From contig NZ_CAKUAT010000016.1 of the NCBI RefSeq assembly GCF_934636665.1, forward strand, positions 1 to 62,629: 62,629 bases of DNA, in the 5' to 3' direction. The notes beneath the pieces are model-generated. The model saw nothing but the letters and a program-made list of their open reading frames with translations. It did no database searches and was not told the origin of the DNA. The position numbers and the translations under genes were made by a program. The DNA comes from an uncultured Senegalimassilia sp. Lineage in GTDB: Bacteria > Actinomycetota > Coriobacteriia > Coriobacteriales > Eggerthellaceae. Positions within the stretch are counted from its first letter, which is position 1. Every line of letters begins with the position of its first letter. This document shows positions 16,714-25,540 of the stretch, piece after piece.

Positions 16714-17212
16714 GTTGTTCCTTTCCTTTTGATGCGTGTTCCTATTGTGCGCCATGCAGCGGCCCGGTGGGGGAATTCCACGCAATCCGGGGAGCGGGGC
16801 GGGGTTTTCCGCGTGACCGCGCGACGTGAAGGGGCCTCCCGCCCGTATCGCCGCGAATGAGCGGGGGCTCGCCGCGTATCGCTTTGCGTTTTCGTCCTCT
16901 TCTATCGTTGCTTTTGCCGGGCGTATCGCGTGTCGCAAATGGTTTACCGCGCATCGGGCCTTGCGTCGACGGTACGGCCCGAGGGCTCGGCCGCCTTTCC
17001 CCGCATTCGCTTACCTATCGTTTGTACGCCCCCAGCTCATCGGGCGAAACACACCTCATGGGCGTTTTTCGGGGAGAGCGCGCACGGTGTGCGGGCGGCA
17101 AGATGCAAGGGGTATAATCCCTAGCAGGACAACCGCTTTCCGCAAGGGGCGGGAACACTCACGTTAAACGGCGCCGCCGGCGCCGTGCATAGGGAAAGGT
17201 GCATGGAGCAGC
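16714..17212. other. Divergent intergenic region
   Basis: This 499-bp G+C-rich region between the fumarase operon and the malic enzyme operon encodes no convincing protein. Apart from a TATAAT hexamer near its right end, I see no repeats or strong hairpins. Confidence 0.5.
17113..17118 (+). promoter_or_regulatory. Consensus -10 box before the malic enzyme operon
   Basis: A perfect TATAAT lies 95 bp before the malic enzyme start. The -35 position has no good match, so the assignment rests on the -10 alone. Confidence 0.45.
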
Positions 17213-18367
17213 ATGGATATCGCGCAGGAATCGTTGCGTTTGCATGAGCAGTGGCAGGGCAAGCTGGAAACCGTCCCGAAGATGAGGATCGAAACGCGCG
17301 AGGACCTGGCGCTGGCCTACACCCCCGGCGTCGCCGAGCCGTGCCGCAAGATCGCCGAGAACCCTTCCGATGCGTACAAGTACACCATGAAGGCCAACAC
17401 CGTGGCCGTCGTCTCCGACGGCTCGGCCGTGCTCGGCCTGGGCAACATCGGCCCGGCCGCGGCCATGCCCGTCATGGAGGGCAAGTGCGCGCTGTTCAAG
17501 ACCTTCGGCGGTGTGAACGCCGTCCCGCTGTGCCTTGACACGCAGGACGTCGACGAGATCGTCGAGACCGTCAAGCGCCTTGCCCCCAGCTTCGGCGGCA
17601 TCAACTTGGAAGACATCTCCGCGCCGCGCTGCTTCGAGATCGAGCGCCGTCTGATCGACGAGCTCGACATCCCCGTGTTCCACGACGACCAGCATGGCAC
17701 CGCCATCGTGGTGCTCTCCGGCGTCATCAATGCGCTTCGCCTGACGGGCAAGCAGAAGGAGGCCTGCCGCGTGGTGGTCAACGGCGCCGGCTCGGCGGGC
17801 ATCGCCATCGCCAAGCTGCTGCTCAACTACGGCTTCAGGAACCTTATCCTGTGCGATAAGTGCGGCATCATCAACTCGCGTTCCGAGGGCATCAACGAGG
17901 CCCAGCGCGCCATGCTCGCCACCACCAACCTCAACGATGAGGAAGGCACGCTGGCCGACGCCATGCGCGGCGCCGACATCTTCGTGGGCGTCTCCGCCCC
18001 GGGCATCGTGTCCGCCGAGATGGTCGAATCCATGAACTCCGACGCCATCCTGTTCGCCATGGCCAACCCCACGCCCGAGATCTTCCCCGACGTGGCCCGC
18101 GCCGCCGGCGCTCGTGTGGTGGGCACCGGCCGTTCGGACTTCCCGAACCAGATCAACAACGTGGTGGCGTTCCCCGGTATCTTCAAGGGCGCCCTGGAGT
18201 CGCGTGCCACGCGTATCACGAAGCAGATGAAGCTGGCCGCCGCCGAGGCGCTGGCCGCGCTCGTCTCCGATGACGAGCTGTGCGAGGACTTCATCATGCC
18301 CGAGCCGTTCGACCCGCGCGCCGTGGAAGCTGTGGCCGCCGCCGTGGCCGGCGCCGTGCAGGGATAG
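17213..18367 (+). CDS. NAD(P)-dependent malic enzyme
   Basis: The 384-residue enzyme oxidatively decarboxylates malate to pyruvate and CO2. It is the short bacterial form (about 390 residues) without a phosphotransacetylase tail. Signatures include LAYTPGVAEPCRKIA and SDGSAVLGLGNIGPAAAMPVMEGK. The metal-binding FHDDQHGTAIV, the Rossmann VVNGAGSAGIAIAKLL and the ANPTPEI motif follow. GGAG precedes ATG 17213 at a short distance. It lies opposite the fumarase genes and leads an operon with tmk, holB and the RicT-like gene, although its metabolic role is unrelated to theirs. Confidence 0.93.
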   Translation: MDIAQESLRLHEQWQGKLETVPKMRIETREDLALAYTPGVAEPCRKIAENPSDAYKYTMKANTVAVVSDGSAVLGLGNIGPAAAMPVMEGKCALFKTFGGVNAVPLCLDTQDVDEIVETVKRLAPSFGGINLEDISAPRCFEIERRLIDELDIPVFHDDQHGTAIVVLSGVINALRLTGKQKEACRVVVNGAGSAGIAIAKLLLNYGFRNLILCDKCGIINSRSEGINEAQRAMLATTNLNDEEGTLADAMRGADIFVGVSAPGIVSAEMVESMNSDAILFAMANPTPEIFPDVARAAGARVVGTGRSDFPNQINNVVAFPGIFKGALESRATRITKQMKLAAAEALAALVSDDELCEDFIMPEPFDPRAVEAVAAAVAGAVQG

Positions 18368-18416
18368 CAACGTGGCCGATATCCGCAACACGGGCATCGT
18401 GAGCGAGGTGCCGATG

Positions 18417-19271
18417 ATGCGCGAGGGCCGTCCGACCTCGGGCGCCTCGGCGCATCCGGCTGCTCCCGCGCAAGCCGCCGATCAGGCGCTTTCTGCAGAG
18501 CAGGCGCCCGAGCGCGGCGTGTTCGTCACGTTCGAGGGCGGCGACGGCGCCGGCAAGACCACCCATATCCGCTTTCTGGCCAACGCCCTCACCGCCATGG
18601 GCCGCGAGGTCGTGTGCCTTCGCGAGCCCGGCGGCACCGAGGTGGGCGAGCAGCTGCGCGGCGTGGTGCTGAACCCGGCGAACTCCAATATGTGCGATGC
18701 TTCCGAGCTGCTCATCTTCGAGGCGGCACGTGCGCAGCTGGTCAGCCAGGTCATTGCCCCGGCGCTCGAGCGCGGGGCCGTGGTCCTGTGCGACCGCTTC
18801 ACCGATTCCACCGTGGCCTACCAAGGCTATGGGCGCGGGCTCGACCGCTCGTTCGTGGAAGCGGCCAACGCGTTCGCCTGCCAGGGTATCGTGCCCGATC
18901 GCACCATCTTGCTGGTGGCGGCAAGCGCCGCCGAGGGGCTCGAGCGCGCCACGCGCCGCGCCGGGGCCGATCGCATGGAACGCGCAGGCGAGGACTTCCA
19001 CGCTCGCGTGAACGCGGCGTTTTTGGAGATCGCCGAAAAGAACCCGAGCCGTGTGCGGCTGGTGCGCTCGAACGAGCGCAAATCGCATACAGCCGTGCAG
19101 GTATTCGCTCAGCTGGCGGACTTGTTCCCGTGGATGGGCGATTTCGTGCGCGCCAACGAGGCCTACTTCGAGCGTCTCGACGTTCATCGCACCCATGAGG
19201 GCCGTGTGGATTACCGCGAGGATTCCGCATCGACGCCTCGTGCGGAGCGTTCGGGCAAGGAGCAGCAGTAG
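18417..19271 (+). CDS. tmk: Thymidylate kinase
   Basis: The enzyme phosphorylates dTMP to dTDP. After a non-conserved leader of about 35 residues comes the P-loop VTFEGGDGAGKTT, then LREPGGTEVGEQLR, the DRF(T)DSTVAYQGYGRG substrate loop and a C-terminal helical part. The 284-residue product is somewhat longer than the usual 205-220 because of extensions at both ends. I chose ATG 18417 for GAGGTG six bases upstream. GTG 18372, only 4 bp after the malic enzyme stop, is an alternative that adds 15 residues. It sits directly before holB, as in many Gram-positive genomes. Confidence 0.9.
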   Translation: MREGRPTSGASAHPAAPAQAADQALSAEQAPERGVFVTFEGGDGAGKTTHIRFLANALTAMGREVVCLREPGGTEVGEQLRGVVLNPANSNMCDASELLIFEAARAQLVSQVIAPALERGAVVLCDRFTDSTVAYQGYGRGLDRSFVEAANAFACQGIVPDRTILLVAASAAEGLERATRRAGADRMERAGEDFHARVNAAFLEIAEKNPSRVRLVRSNERKSHTAVQVFAQLADLFPWMGDFVRANEAYFERLDVHRTHEGRVDYREDSASTPRAERSGKEQQ

Positions 19272-19276
19272 CGCTT

Positions 19277-20452
19277 ATGGCAGACGCATTCGAGAACATC
19301 TTGGGCCAGCCGCAGGTGCGCGAGTTTTTGCGCGCCACCGTGGCATCGGGGCGCGTCAGCCACGCGTACCTGTTCTGCGGGCCGGCAGGCTCGAACAAGA
19401 CGCTTGCGGCGCTTGCCTTCGCTCAGGGCATCCTGTGCCCGAAAGGCCCCAAGGGCCCTCGCGGCGGCAATTGCGGCGCATGCGATACCTGCGGGCGCAT
19501 CATGCGCAAAAAGCACCCGGATGTGCGCATGTTCGAGCCCGAGGGTGCTGCCGGCTATTTGGTCGAGCAGGTGCGCGGCATCGTGGCTGACACGGCCTTG
19601 GCGCCCATCCAGGCCGATCGCAAAGTCTACATCCTCGATCGCGTGGACCTGCTGGGCGTGCAGGCGGCCAACGCGTTCCTGAAAACGCTCGAGGAGCCGC
19701 CCGCCGACGTGGTGCTCATCCTACTCGCGCGCACGCGCGAAAGCGTGCTGCCCACCATCGTCTCGCGCTGCCAGGTGGTGCCGTTCCGCACCATCCCGGT
19801 TTCGGAGGCTGCGGGCATCGTGGTGCAGAACTCGGGCGCAAGCCCCGAGCAGGCGCGCGTGGCGCTGCAGGCCTGCGACGGCTCCATCACCCGCGCGGTG
19901 GAGTTCCTGAAGTCCAATGAGCGCCTGGAGTTCCGCGCCCGGGTGCTCGAGGTGCTGGCGTGCCTGCGCCGCGCCGACGATTGGGACGTCATCGGGTTCG
20001 CCGCCGATTTGGTGGTGCGCGTGAAGCTTCCGCTCGATACCGTGCGCGCCGAGCAGGAGGCCGAGCTTGCCGAGAACGCCGACTTCCTGGCGAAGTCGGC
20101 CATCCGCCAGATCGAGGCGCGCAACAAGCGTCAGCTCACGGCCAAGACCGCCGAGTCGCTGCGTCAGCTCACGGGCATCACCCGCTCGTGGCTGCGCGAC
20201 GTTATGGCTCAGGCCGCGGGCGCGACCGATCAAGTGGTCAACGCCGACGTCAGGCCTTCCGTCGAGGAAGCCGCGGCGCGCACCGACGCCGCACGTGCCG
20301 CCGCGGCCATCGCCGCCGTGCGCCGCTGCGACGTTGCCATCTCTTATAATGTATCTCCTGAGACGTGCATCGACGCGATGCTGCTCGAGGTTCGCGACAT
20401 ACTGTACGGCCGTGCGCTGCCCAACGCGGCGCCGCGGGCGTATACCAGATAG
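19277..20452 (+). CDS. holB: DNA polymerase III delta' subunit
   Basis: The 391-residue clamp-loader subunit has an AAA+ domain: FENILGQPQVREFL, a P-loop variant GPAGSNKT (Asn replaces the usual Gly before Lys), and a CGACDTCGRIMRKKHPDV zinc-module region. It also has DRVDLLGVQAANAFLKTLEEPP and SRCQVVPFR. The sensor 1 Ser-Arg-Cys motif is intact. It begins 5 bp after the tmk stop and is followed 14 bp later by the RicT-like gene, the conserved tmk-holB-ricT (yaaT) order of Firmicutes and Actinobacteria. Confidence 0.88.
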   Translation: MADAFENILGQPQVREFLRATVASGRVSHAYLFCGPAGSNKTLAALAFAQGILCPKGPKGPRGGNCGACDTCGRIMRKKHPDVRMFEPEGAAGYLVEQVRGIVADTALAPIQADRKVYILDRVDLLGVQAANAFLKTLEEPPADVVLILLARTRESVLPTIVSRCQVVPFRTIPVSEAAGIVVQNSGASPEQARVALQACDGSITRAVEFLKSNERLEFRARVLEVLACLRRADDWDVIGFAADLVVRVKLPLDTVRAEQEAELAENADFLAKSAIRQIEARNKRQLTAKTAESLRQLTGITRSWLRDVMAQAAGATDQVVNADVRPSVEEAAARTDAARAAAAIAAVRRCDVAISYNVSPETCIDAMLLEVRDILYGRALPNAAPRAYTR

Positions 20453-20466
20453 AAAGAAGGAGCGCC

Positions 20467-22065
20467 ATGGTCCGCATAGCGCCTGTCAACCTGCCCTACA
20501 ACCCCAAAACGCTGTGGTTCGATGCGGGCGAGCTGGAACTGCACGCCGGATGCGACGTCGTGGTCCAAACCGCCCGGGGAACCGAGTTCGGCCATATGGG
20601 CGAGCCTGCGTTCGAGGCAACGCCTGACCAGGTCAAGAAGCTGAAAACCCCTCTGAAGCCCGTCTTGCGCGTGGCCGATGACGAAGATCGTGCCAAGCAG
20701 GCCGAGCTCGAGGCCCGTGCCGCCGAGGCGCTTCCCGTGTTCAAGGAGCTTGCCGCGAAGGCCTCCGAGGAGATGCGCCCGGTTTCGGTCGAGTACCTGT
20801 TCGACGGCGACAAGGCTGTGTTCTACTTCGAGTCCGAGAACCGCGTCGACTTCCGCGAGCTGGTGCGCACGCTCTCGTCGCGCCTGCATGTGCGCGTCGA
20901 CATGCGCCAGATCGGCGTTCGCGATGAGGCTCGCATGGTGGGCGGCCTTGGCCACTGCGGCCAGGAGCTGTGCTGCAAGCGCCTGGGCGGAGAGTTCTGC
21001 CCGGTGTCCATCCGCATGGCCAAAGAGCAGGACCTGTCGCTGAACCCGCAGAAGATCTCGGGCGTATGCGGCAGGCTCATGTGCTGCCTTCGTTACGAAT
21101 ACGATGCCTACAAGGACTTCAAAAGCCGTGCGCCGAAGAAGAACGCCCAGGTGGAAACGCCCGATGGTGTGGCGAAGGTGGTGGATCTGGACGTCCCGCG
21201 CGAGGTGGTGTCGCTGCGCATCGAGGGAGAGAAGCCCGTGCGCGTCCCGCTTTCCGATTTCGAGGCGCCTGAGGAGGGCACACGTCCGAAGTGCCTGGGA
21301 TGCGAGGCTTGGGAGCGCGCGCTGAGCGAGCAGCCCGGCGATGCTTTCGGCGCGGCCGCAGCCTTGGCAACGCCGCAGCTGTCGGGCAAGGACAAGCTTG
21401 CTGATCGCGCCAGCGTGCGTCACGTCCCGGGCGGCAAGAAGGCCGACGGCGCCGCCGAGGCCAAACCCGGTCGCTCCAGCAGGCGCGGTCGCGGCAAGGG
21501 CGAGCGCGCCGAGCAGAAGGCCGCCGAAGCTCAGCCCGCGCGCAAGCCGCGTCGTCGCCGCTCCACCAAGGTCTCGGGCGGCGCTGCGCAGGCGGGGGAG
21601 AATCAGGCTCCGCGTACCGATTCCGCCCAAGCTGCAAGCGCCGCGTCCGCCGGCAAGCAGTCCGGCCAGGGCGGCAAGCAGCCCAAGGAGGGCCAGGCCA
21701 AGCGCCGCGGCATGCAGCCGAGCAAGCGCCGCGGCCAGGGCGGCAAGGACGCCAAGCAGCAGAACCAGGGCGGCAAGCAGCCCGGATCTGCCCAGCAGGC
21801 GGGCAAGCGCGGCCAGGGCCCCAAGGGCGGCGCCGATGCGCAGCGCGGCGGCAAGCCCGACAACCAGGGTCCTAAGCCCCGCGTGCGTCCCGGCCAGAAG
21901 TCCTCGGGCTTGGCTCAGGGGCCCCGTCCCGACCAGGGCGGGCAACGCAAGCAGCGCGAAGGCGGCCAGGAAGGCCAGGCTCCCGGCCAGCACCGCCGTG
22001 CTCGTCGCCGCAGCCATAAAGCCGCAGGCGCCGGCGAAGGCCAGGGCGCCCCGCAGGGTAACTAG
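20467..22065 (+). CDS. PSP1/RicT-like protein with a long basic disordered tail
   Basis: The N-terminal half (to about residue 270) is a PSP1 domain of the RicT/YaaT type. It has DMRQIGVRDEARMVGGLGHCGQELCC, PVSIRMAKEQ and SGVCGRLMCCLRYE. The clustered Cys pairs bind an Fe-S cluster in the B. subtilis Ric complex that modulates RNase Y. The remaining 260 residues are low-complexity and rich in Gly, Lys, Gln and Arg, with repeated GGK(Q/P) and RRGQGGK units that look RNA-binding. The total of 532 residues is about twice the family norm. AAGAAGGAG precedes ATG 20467. Its position after holB supports the family assignment. Confidence 0.85.
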   Translation: MVRIAPVNLPYNPKTLWFDAGELELHAGCDVVVQTARGTEFGHMGEPAFEATPDQVKKLKTPLKPVLRVADDEDRAKQAELEARAAEALPVFKELAAKASEEMRPVSVEYLFDGDKAVFYFESENRVDFRELVRTLSSRLHVRVDMRQIGVRDEARMVGGLGHCGQELCCKRLGGEFCPVSIRMAKEQDLSLNPQKISGVCGRLMCCLRYEYDAYKDFKSRAPKKNAQVETPDGVAKVVDLDVPREVVSLRIEGEKPVRVPLSDFEAPEEGTRPKCLGCEAWERALSEQPGDAFGAAAALATPQLSGKDKLADRASVRHVPGGKKADGAAEAKPGRSSRRGRGKGERAEQKAAEAQPARKPRRRRSTKVSGGAAQAGENQAPRTDSAQAASAASAGKQSGQGGKQPKEGQAKRRGMQPSKRRGQGGKDAKQQNQGGKQPGSAQQAGKRGQGPKGGADAQRGGKPDNQGPKPRVRPGQKSSGLAQGPRPDQGGQRKQREGGQEGQAPGQHRRARRRSHKAAGAGEGQGAPQGN

Positions 22066-22074
22066 CAGCATCTC

Positions 22075-22104
22075 GCGCCCCCGCTTGGGCAAAAGCGGGG
22101 GCGC
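22075..22104. other. Perfect 12-bp hairpin directly before a ribosome-binding site
   Basis: GCGCCCCCGCTT (22075-22086) pairs with AAGCGGGGGCGC (22093-22104), followed by CTGCGTCAGGAGG rather than a T run. It may be a transcript-end structure or an mRNA structure close to the pncB ribosome-binding site. Confidence 0.6.
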
Positions 22105-22124
22105 CTGCGTCAGGAGGTATCAAC

Positions 22125-23588
22125 GTGCACGGGGAAAACGGCCACGAGCTGCTCACCGATCTGTATCAGCTGACCATGGCACAAGGGTATTGGGAGACGG
22201 GGCAGGGCGCCACGCAGGCCTGTTTCCATGCGTATTTCCGCGACTATCCCTTCCGCGGCGGCTATGCCATCGCCTGCGGCATGGACCAGCTTGCCGAGCT
22301 CATCGACGGGTTCTCGTTCAGCGCTGAGGACGTGGAGTACCTGGGAAGCCTTGATGCGCCGGGCGGGGGGAGGCTGTTCAAGCCGGCGTTTTTGGAGTAC
22401 CTGCGCACGTTCTCGCTGCGCGTTGACGTCGACGCCGTGCACGAGGGCGCCGTGGTGTTCCCGCATGAGCCGATTGTGCGCGTGATGGGCTCCATCATGG
22501 ATTGCCAGCTCATCGAAACGGCGCTTCTGAACTGCGTGAACTTCGAAACGCTCATCGCCACCAAGGCCGCTCGGGTGTGCTTGGCTGCCCACGGGCTGCC
22601 CGTTGCCGAGTTCGGTCTGCGCCGCGCCCAGGGCGCCGGCGGCGGCATGTGGGCAAGCCGCGCCGCCGTGGTGGGCGGCTGCGCATCCACGTCCAATGTG
22701 CTTGCGGGTAAAACCTACGGCCTGCCGGTGTCGGGAACGCATGCGCACTCGTGGGTCATGTCGTTCCCCAGCGAGCTCGAGGCGTTCCGCGCCTATGCGC
22801 GCGAGTTCCCGCGCAACTGCGTGCTGCTCGTGGACACCTACGACGTGGAGCAGGGCATTCGCAACGCCATCACCGTGGGCCTCGAGATGCGCGCCCGGGG
22901 CGAGCGCCTGGCCGGCATCCGCATCGACTCGGGCGACCTTGCCTGGTTGGCGAAGATGGCGCGCCGCATGCTCGACGCTGCCGGCTTGGACGATTGCGGC
23001 ATCGTGCTGTCCAACGACCTGGACGAATACACCATCCAGTCCATCTTGGACGAAGGTGCTCCCGTGAGCAGCTGGGGCGTGGGCACCAAGCTCGCCTGCG
23101 CGTTCGACCAACCTACGCTCGGCGGCGTGTACAAGCTTTCGGCGACGCGCGCCCCGGGGCAGGCCGAGTGGGTCGACCGCCTGAAGATCAGCGAGTCGGC
23201 GGCGAAGCTGACGGTGCCGGGCGTGCTCGATGTGCGCCGTTACTATAACGACGACGGGACCATCGCCGGCGATATGGTGTTCGATGTGAACGCCGGCGTG
23301 GACGAGGGCCAGGTCATCGTGGACCCGCTCGATTCCATGCGCCGCAAGAAGCTTGCGGGCAAGCGGTTTTCCACGATGCTCGATCCTCTGGCCCGTAACG
23401 GGCAGGTGGTGCTCGACGCAAGCGGTCGCAGCGCCATGGAGGCGCAGCGTCGCTGCCGTGAAGGCCTTGCCTGCTTGGACGAGAGCCAGAAGCGCATGCT
23501 CAACCCCCACACCTATCCGGTGGGCTTGGAGTATGGTCTTTGTGAGCGCCGCCGCGCGCTTGTTGGCAAGCTTCGCGGTATCGCGTAG
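22125..23588 (+). CDS. pncB: Nicotinate phosphoribosyltransferase
   Basis: The 487-residue enzyme salvages nicotinate to nicotinate mononucleotide using PRPP and ATP. Signatures are LLTDLYQLTMAQGYW at the N-terminus, EFGLRRAQG, SGTHAHSWV with the autophosphorylated-type His, and the phosphate-binding RIDSGDL. The downstream SNDLDEYTI and WGVGTKLA segments also fit. The start is GTG 22125, with CAGGAGG eight bases upstream. No neighbouring gene belongs to NAD metabolism, though the hydrogenase and dehydrogenases in the window use the cofactor. Confidence 0.94.
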   Translation: MHGENGHELLTDLYQLTMAQGYWETGQGATQACFHAYFRDYPFRGGYAIACGMDQLAELIDGFSFSAEDVEYLGSLDAPGGGRLFKPAFLEYLRTFSLRVDVDAVHEGAVVFPHEPIVRVMGSIMDCQLIETALLNCVNFETLIATKAARVCLAAHGLPVAEFGLRRAQGAGGGMWASRAAVVGGCASTSNVLAGKTYGLPVSGTHAHSWVMSFPSELEAFRAYAREFPRNCVLLVDTYDVEQGIRNAITVGLEMRARGERLAGIRIDSGDLAWLAKMARRMLDAAGLDDCGIVLSNDLDEYTIQSILDEGAPVSSWGVGTKLACAFDQPTLGGVYKLSATRAPGQAEWVDRLKISESAAKLTVPGVLDVRRYYNDDGTIAGDMVFDVNAGVDEGQVIVDPLDSMRRKKLAGKRFSTMLDPLARNGQVVLDASGRSAMEAQRRCREGLACLDESQKRMLNPHTYPVGLEYGLCERRRALVGKLRGIA

Positions 23589-23639
23589 GGTTGAACGTAA
23601 TGTATGCGCGCTTAAGCCGCGCTTCCGATTGGGGGATTC

Positions 23640-24542
23640 ATGATCAGGATCATCACCGATTCCGTGTCTTCGATCACGCAGGAGATGGCCGCCCAGCTTG
23701 ATATCCAGGTGGTCACGCTGTACGTGAACCGCAACGGCAGGGAATATGAGGACGCAACCATGGACTTGGATGCGTTCTATGCCGATATCTATGACATGGT
23801 GGATGATATCCCCACGTCAAGCCAACCGTCCCAGCAGTTGCTGGAAGAGGTGTTCGAGGATGCGGCCCGCGCCGGCGACCAGGTGTGCGGCATCTTCATC
23901 TCCACGGGGCTTTCGGGCGCCTATGACGGCGCCTTGCGCGCCATCCGCGCGGTGACCGCACGCAACATCGGCTTCAAATGGGAACTTGTCGACTCGCAGT
24001 CGTGCGGCTTCGACGAGGCTTTCCCCGTGCTCGAGGCCGTGGCGGCGCGCGATGCGGGCGAGGACCTGCGCGGCGTGGCGCAGGCAGCCCTAGACGCCAT
24101 CGAGCGCACCCGCTTCCTGTTCACGCCGGAGAGCCTGACGTTTCTGCAGAAGGGCGGGCGCATCGGCGGCGCGGCGGCGCTTTTGGGCAACCTTATCCAG
24201 CTGGCACCGGTGCTTGCCGTGCGCGACGGTTCCCCGGTCACCTATGCCAAGGTGCGCACGCGTAAAAAGGCGCTGGACAAGATCGTGGCGGCCATGAAGG
24301 CCGACATCGAGGAGCACGGCCTGCGCGATGTGGTGGTGCACTACATCGGCGATAAGACCCCGGCGGTGAAGTGGGCGCACGAGGTCATCGAGCCCATGCT
24401 CGGCCGCAAGGTCAGCGTGCTGCCGGTAAGCCCGGTGGTGGGGTTGCACGTGGGCCCGGCCGTCGGCGTCGCCTATGAATGCGCGCATGCCGTATCGGGC
24501 AAGCTCACCGGGCCGAAGGCGGCCTTGACCTGCGCTTCCTAG
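23640..24542 (+). CDS. DegV family fatty-acid-binding protein, copy 1
   Basis: The 300-residue DegV protein begins MIRIITDSVSSITQEMA. It carries the family elements TSQPSQQLLEEVF, ISTGLSGAYDGA, FTPESLTFLQKGGRIGGAAALLG and a C-terminal VVGLHVGPAVGVAY. DegV proteins bind a single fatty acid and, as FakB, present it to the FakA kinase. No fakA is present in the window. GGGGG precedes ATG 23640. A second divergent paralogue follows 59 bp downstream, so the pair may bind different acyl chains. Confidence 0.92.
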   Translation: MIRIITDSVSSITQEMAAQLDIQVVTLYVNRNGREYEDATMDLDAFYADIYDMVDDIPTSSQPSQQLLEEVFEDAARAGDQVCGIFISTGLSGAYDGALRAIRAVTARNIGFKWELVDSQSCGFDEAFPVLEAVAARDAGEDLRGVAQAALDAIERTRFLFTPESLTFLQKGGRIGGAAALLGNLIQLAPVLAVRDGSPVTYAKVRTRKKALDKIVAAMKADIEEHGLRDVVVHYIGDKTPAVKWAHEVIEPMLGRKVSVLPVSPVVGLHVGPAVGVAYECAHAVSGKLTGPKAALTCAS

Positions 24543-24601
24543 GCGCGAAGCAAAATCCGCCCACCGCCTGCGGGCGCGGGCGTTCCAACGAAAGGAGATG
24601 C

Positions 24602-25537
24602 ATGGAAGCCCAGCCGAAATGCAATCTGATCATCGACTCCTGCTGCGACCTCCCCTTCGAGGTGATCGACCGTCCCGGCGTGCAGCTGTTGGAGTTCCCC
24701 TATATCGATGAAAAGGGCGAGCATAGCGACGATCTGTATCGCACCGTCACGCCGCACGAGTTCTACGAGGGCATGCGCGCAGGATCGCAACCGTCCACGG
24801 CGCAGGTGCCGGTAACGGTGTTCCACGACGTGTTCTCGAAGGCCATTGAAAGCGGCGTTCCCACCGTGTACCTGAGCTTCACCAGCGGCCTTTCCGGCAG
24901 CTTCAACACGGCGGTGATGGTGCGCGACCAGCTGATCGCCGAGCACCCTGAGGCAGAGCTGTACGTGGTCGACACCTATTTGGCGTCTATCGCCGAGGCG
25001 CTTCTGGTCTACGAGGCGCTCAACCAGCGCGACAACGGCATGACGGCGCGCGAGCTTGCCGCATGGGCCGAGGAGGCGCGCTACTTCGTGGACGCCGAGT
25101 TCATGGTGGACGATCTGGAATCGCTGCGCCGCGGCGGCCGCATCCCCAGCACCGTCGCCTACGCGGGTGCGAAGCTCGACGTGAAGCCGCTGCTCAACAT
25201 CAGCATCGAGGGCAAGCTTGCGCTGACGGGCGTGGCGCGCGGGCGCAAGAAGGGCATCAGGCAGCTGGCCGAGTACTGCTCGAAGCGCATGACCGATCAA
25301 ATGCCGGGCCGTTGCGTGGTCATCGGCAACGCCGACTGCCCCAAGGACGCGGCGCGCCTGAAGGAGCTGCTGGCGAAAGAGGACGACAACCTGCTGTTTT
25401 TGGAAAGCAGCATCGGGCCGGTCATCGGCAGCCACGTGGGGCCGGGCATGCTGGCCGTGGTGTTTTGGGGTGGCGATAAGCGTGAGGAGCTTTCAGTGGC
25501 CGACCGCATCGCCCGCAAGATCAAGAAAGAGGGTTAA
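24602..25537 (+). CDS. DegV family fatty-acid-binding protein, copy 2
   Basis: The 311-residue paralogue starts with CNLIIDSCCDLPFEV and has GSQPSTAQVPVTVF, LSFTSGLSGSFNTA, VDDLESLRRGGRIPSTVAY and a closing GSHVGPGMLAVVFWG. It is clearly divergent from copy 1, so the duplication is old. AAAGGAG lies four bases before ATG 24602. An overlapping ATG at 24598 is out of frame. The stop is 3 bp from the next gene, suggesting one transcript through the dehydrogenase-like gene. Confidence 0.92.
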   Translation: MEAQPKCNLIIDSCCDLPFEVIDRPGVQLLEFPYIDEKGEHSDDLYRTVTPHEFYEGMRAGSQPSTAQVPVTVFHDVFSKAIESGVPTVYLSFTSGLSGSFNTAVMVRDQLIAEHPEAELYVVDTYLASIAEALLVYEALNQRDNGMTARELAAWAEEARYFVDAEFMVDDLESLRRGGRIPSTVAYAGAKLDVKPLLNISIEGKLALTGVARGRKKGIRQLAEYCSKRMTDQMPGRCVVIGNADCPKDAARLKELLAKEDDNLLFLESSIGPVIGSHVGPGMLAVVFWGGDKREELSVADRIARKIKKEG

Positions 25538-25540
25538 GCC

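Noticed and set aside
22075..22104. Intrinsic terminator between the RicT-like gene and pncB
   Set aside because: The stem is perfect but no T run follows and it abuts the pncB ribosome-binding site, so termination is not supported. It is listed as a hairpin only.
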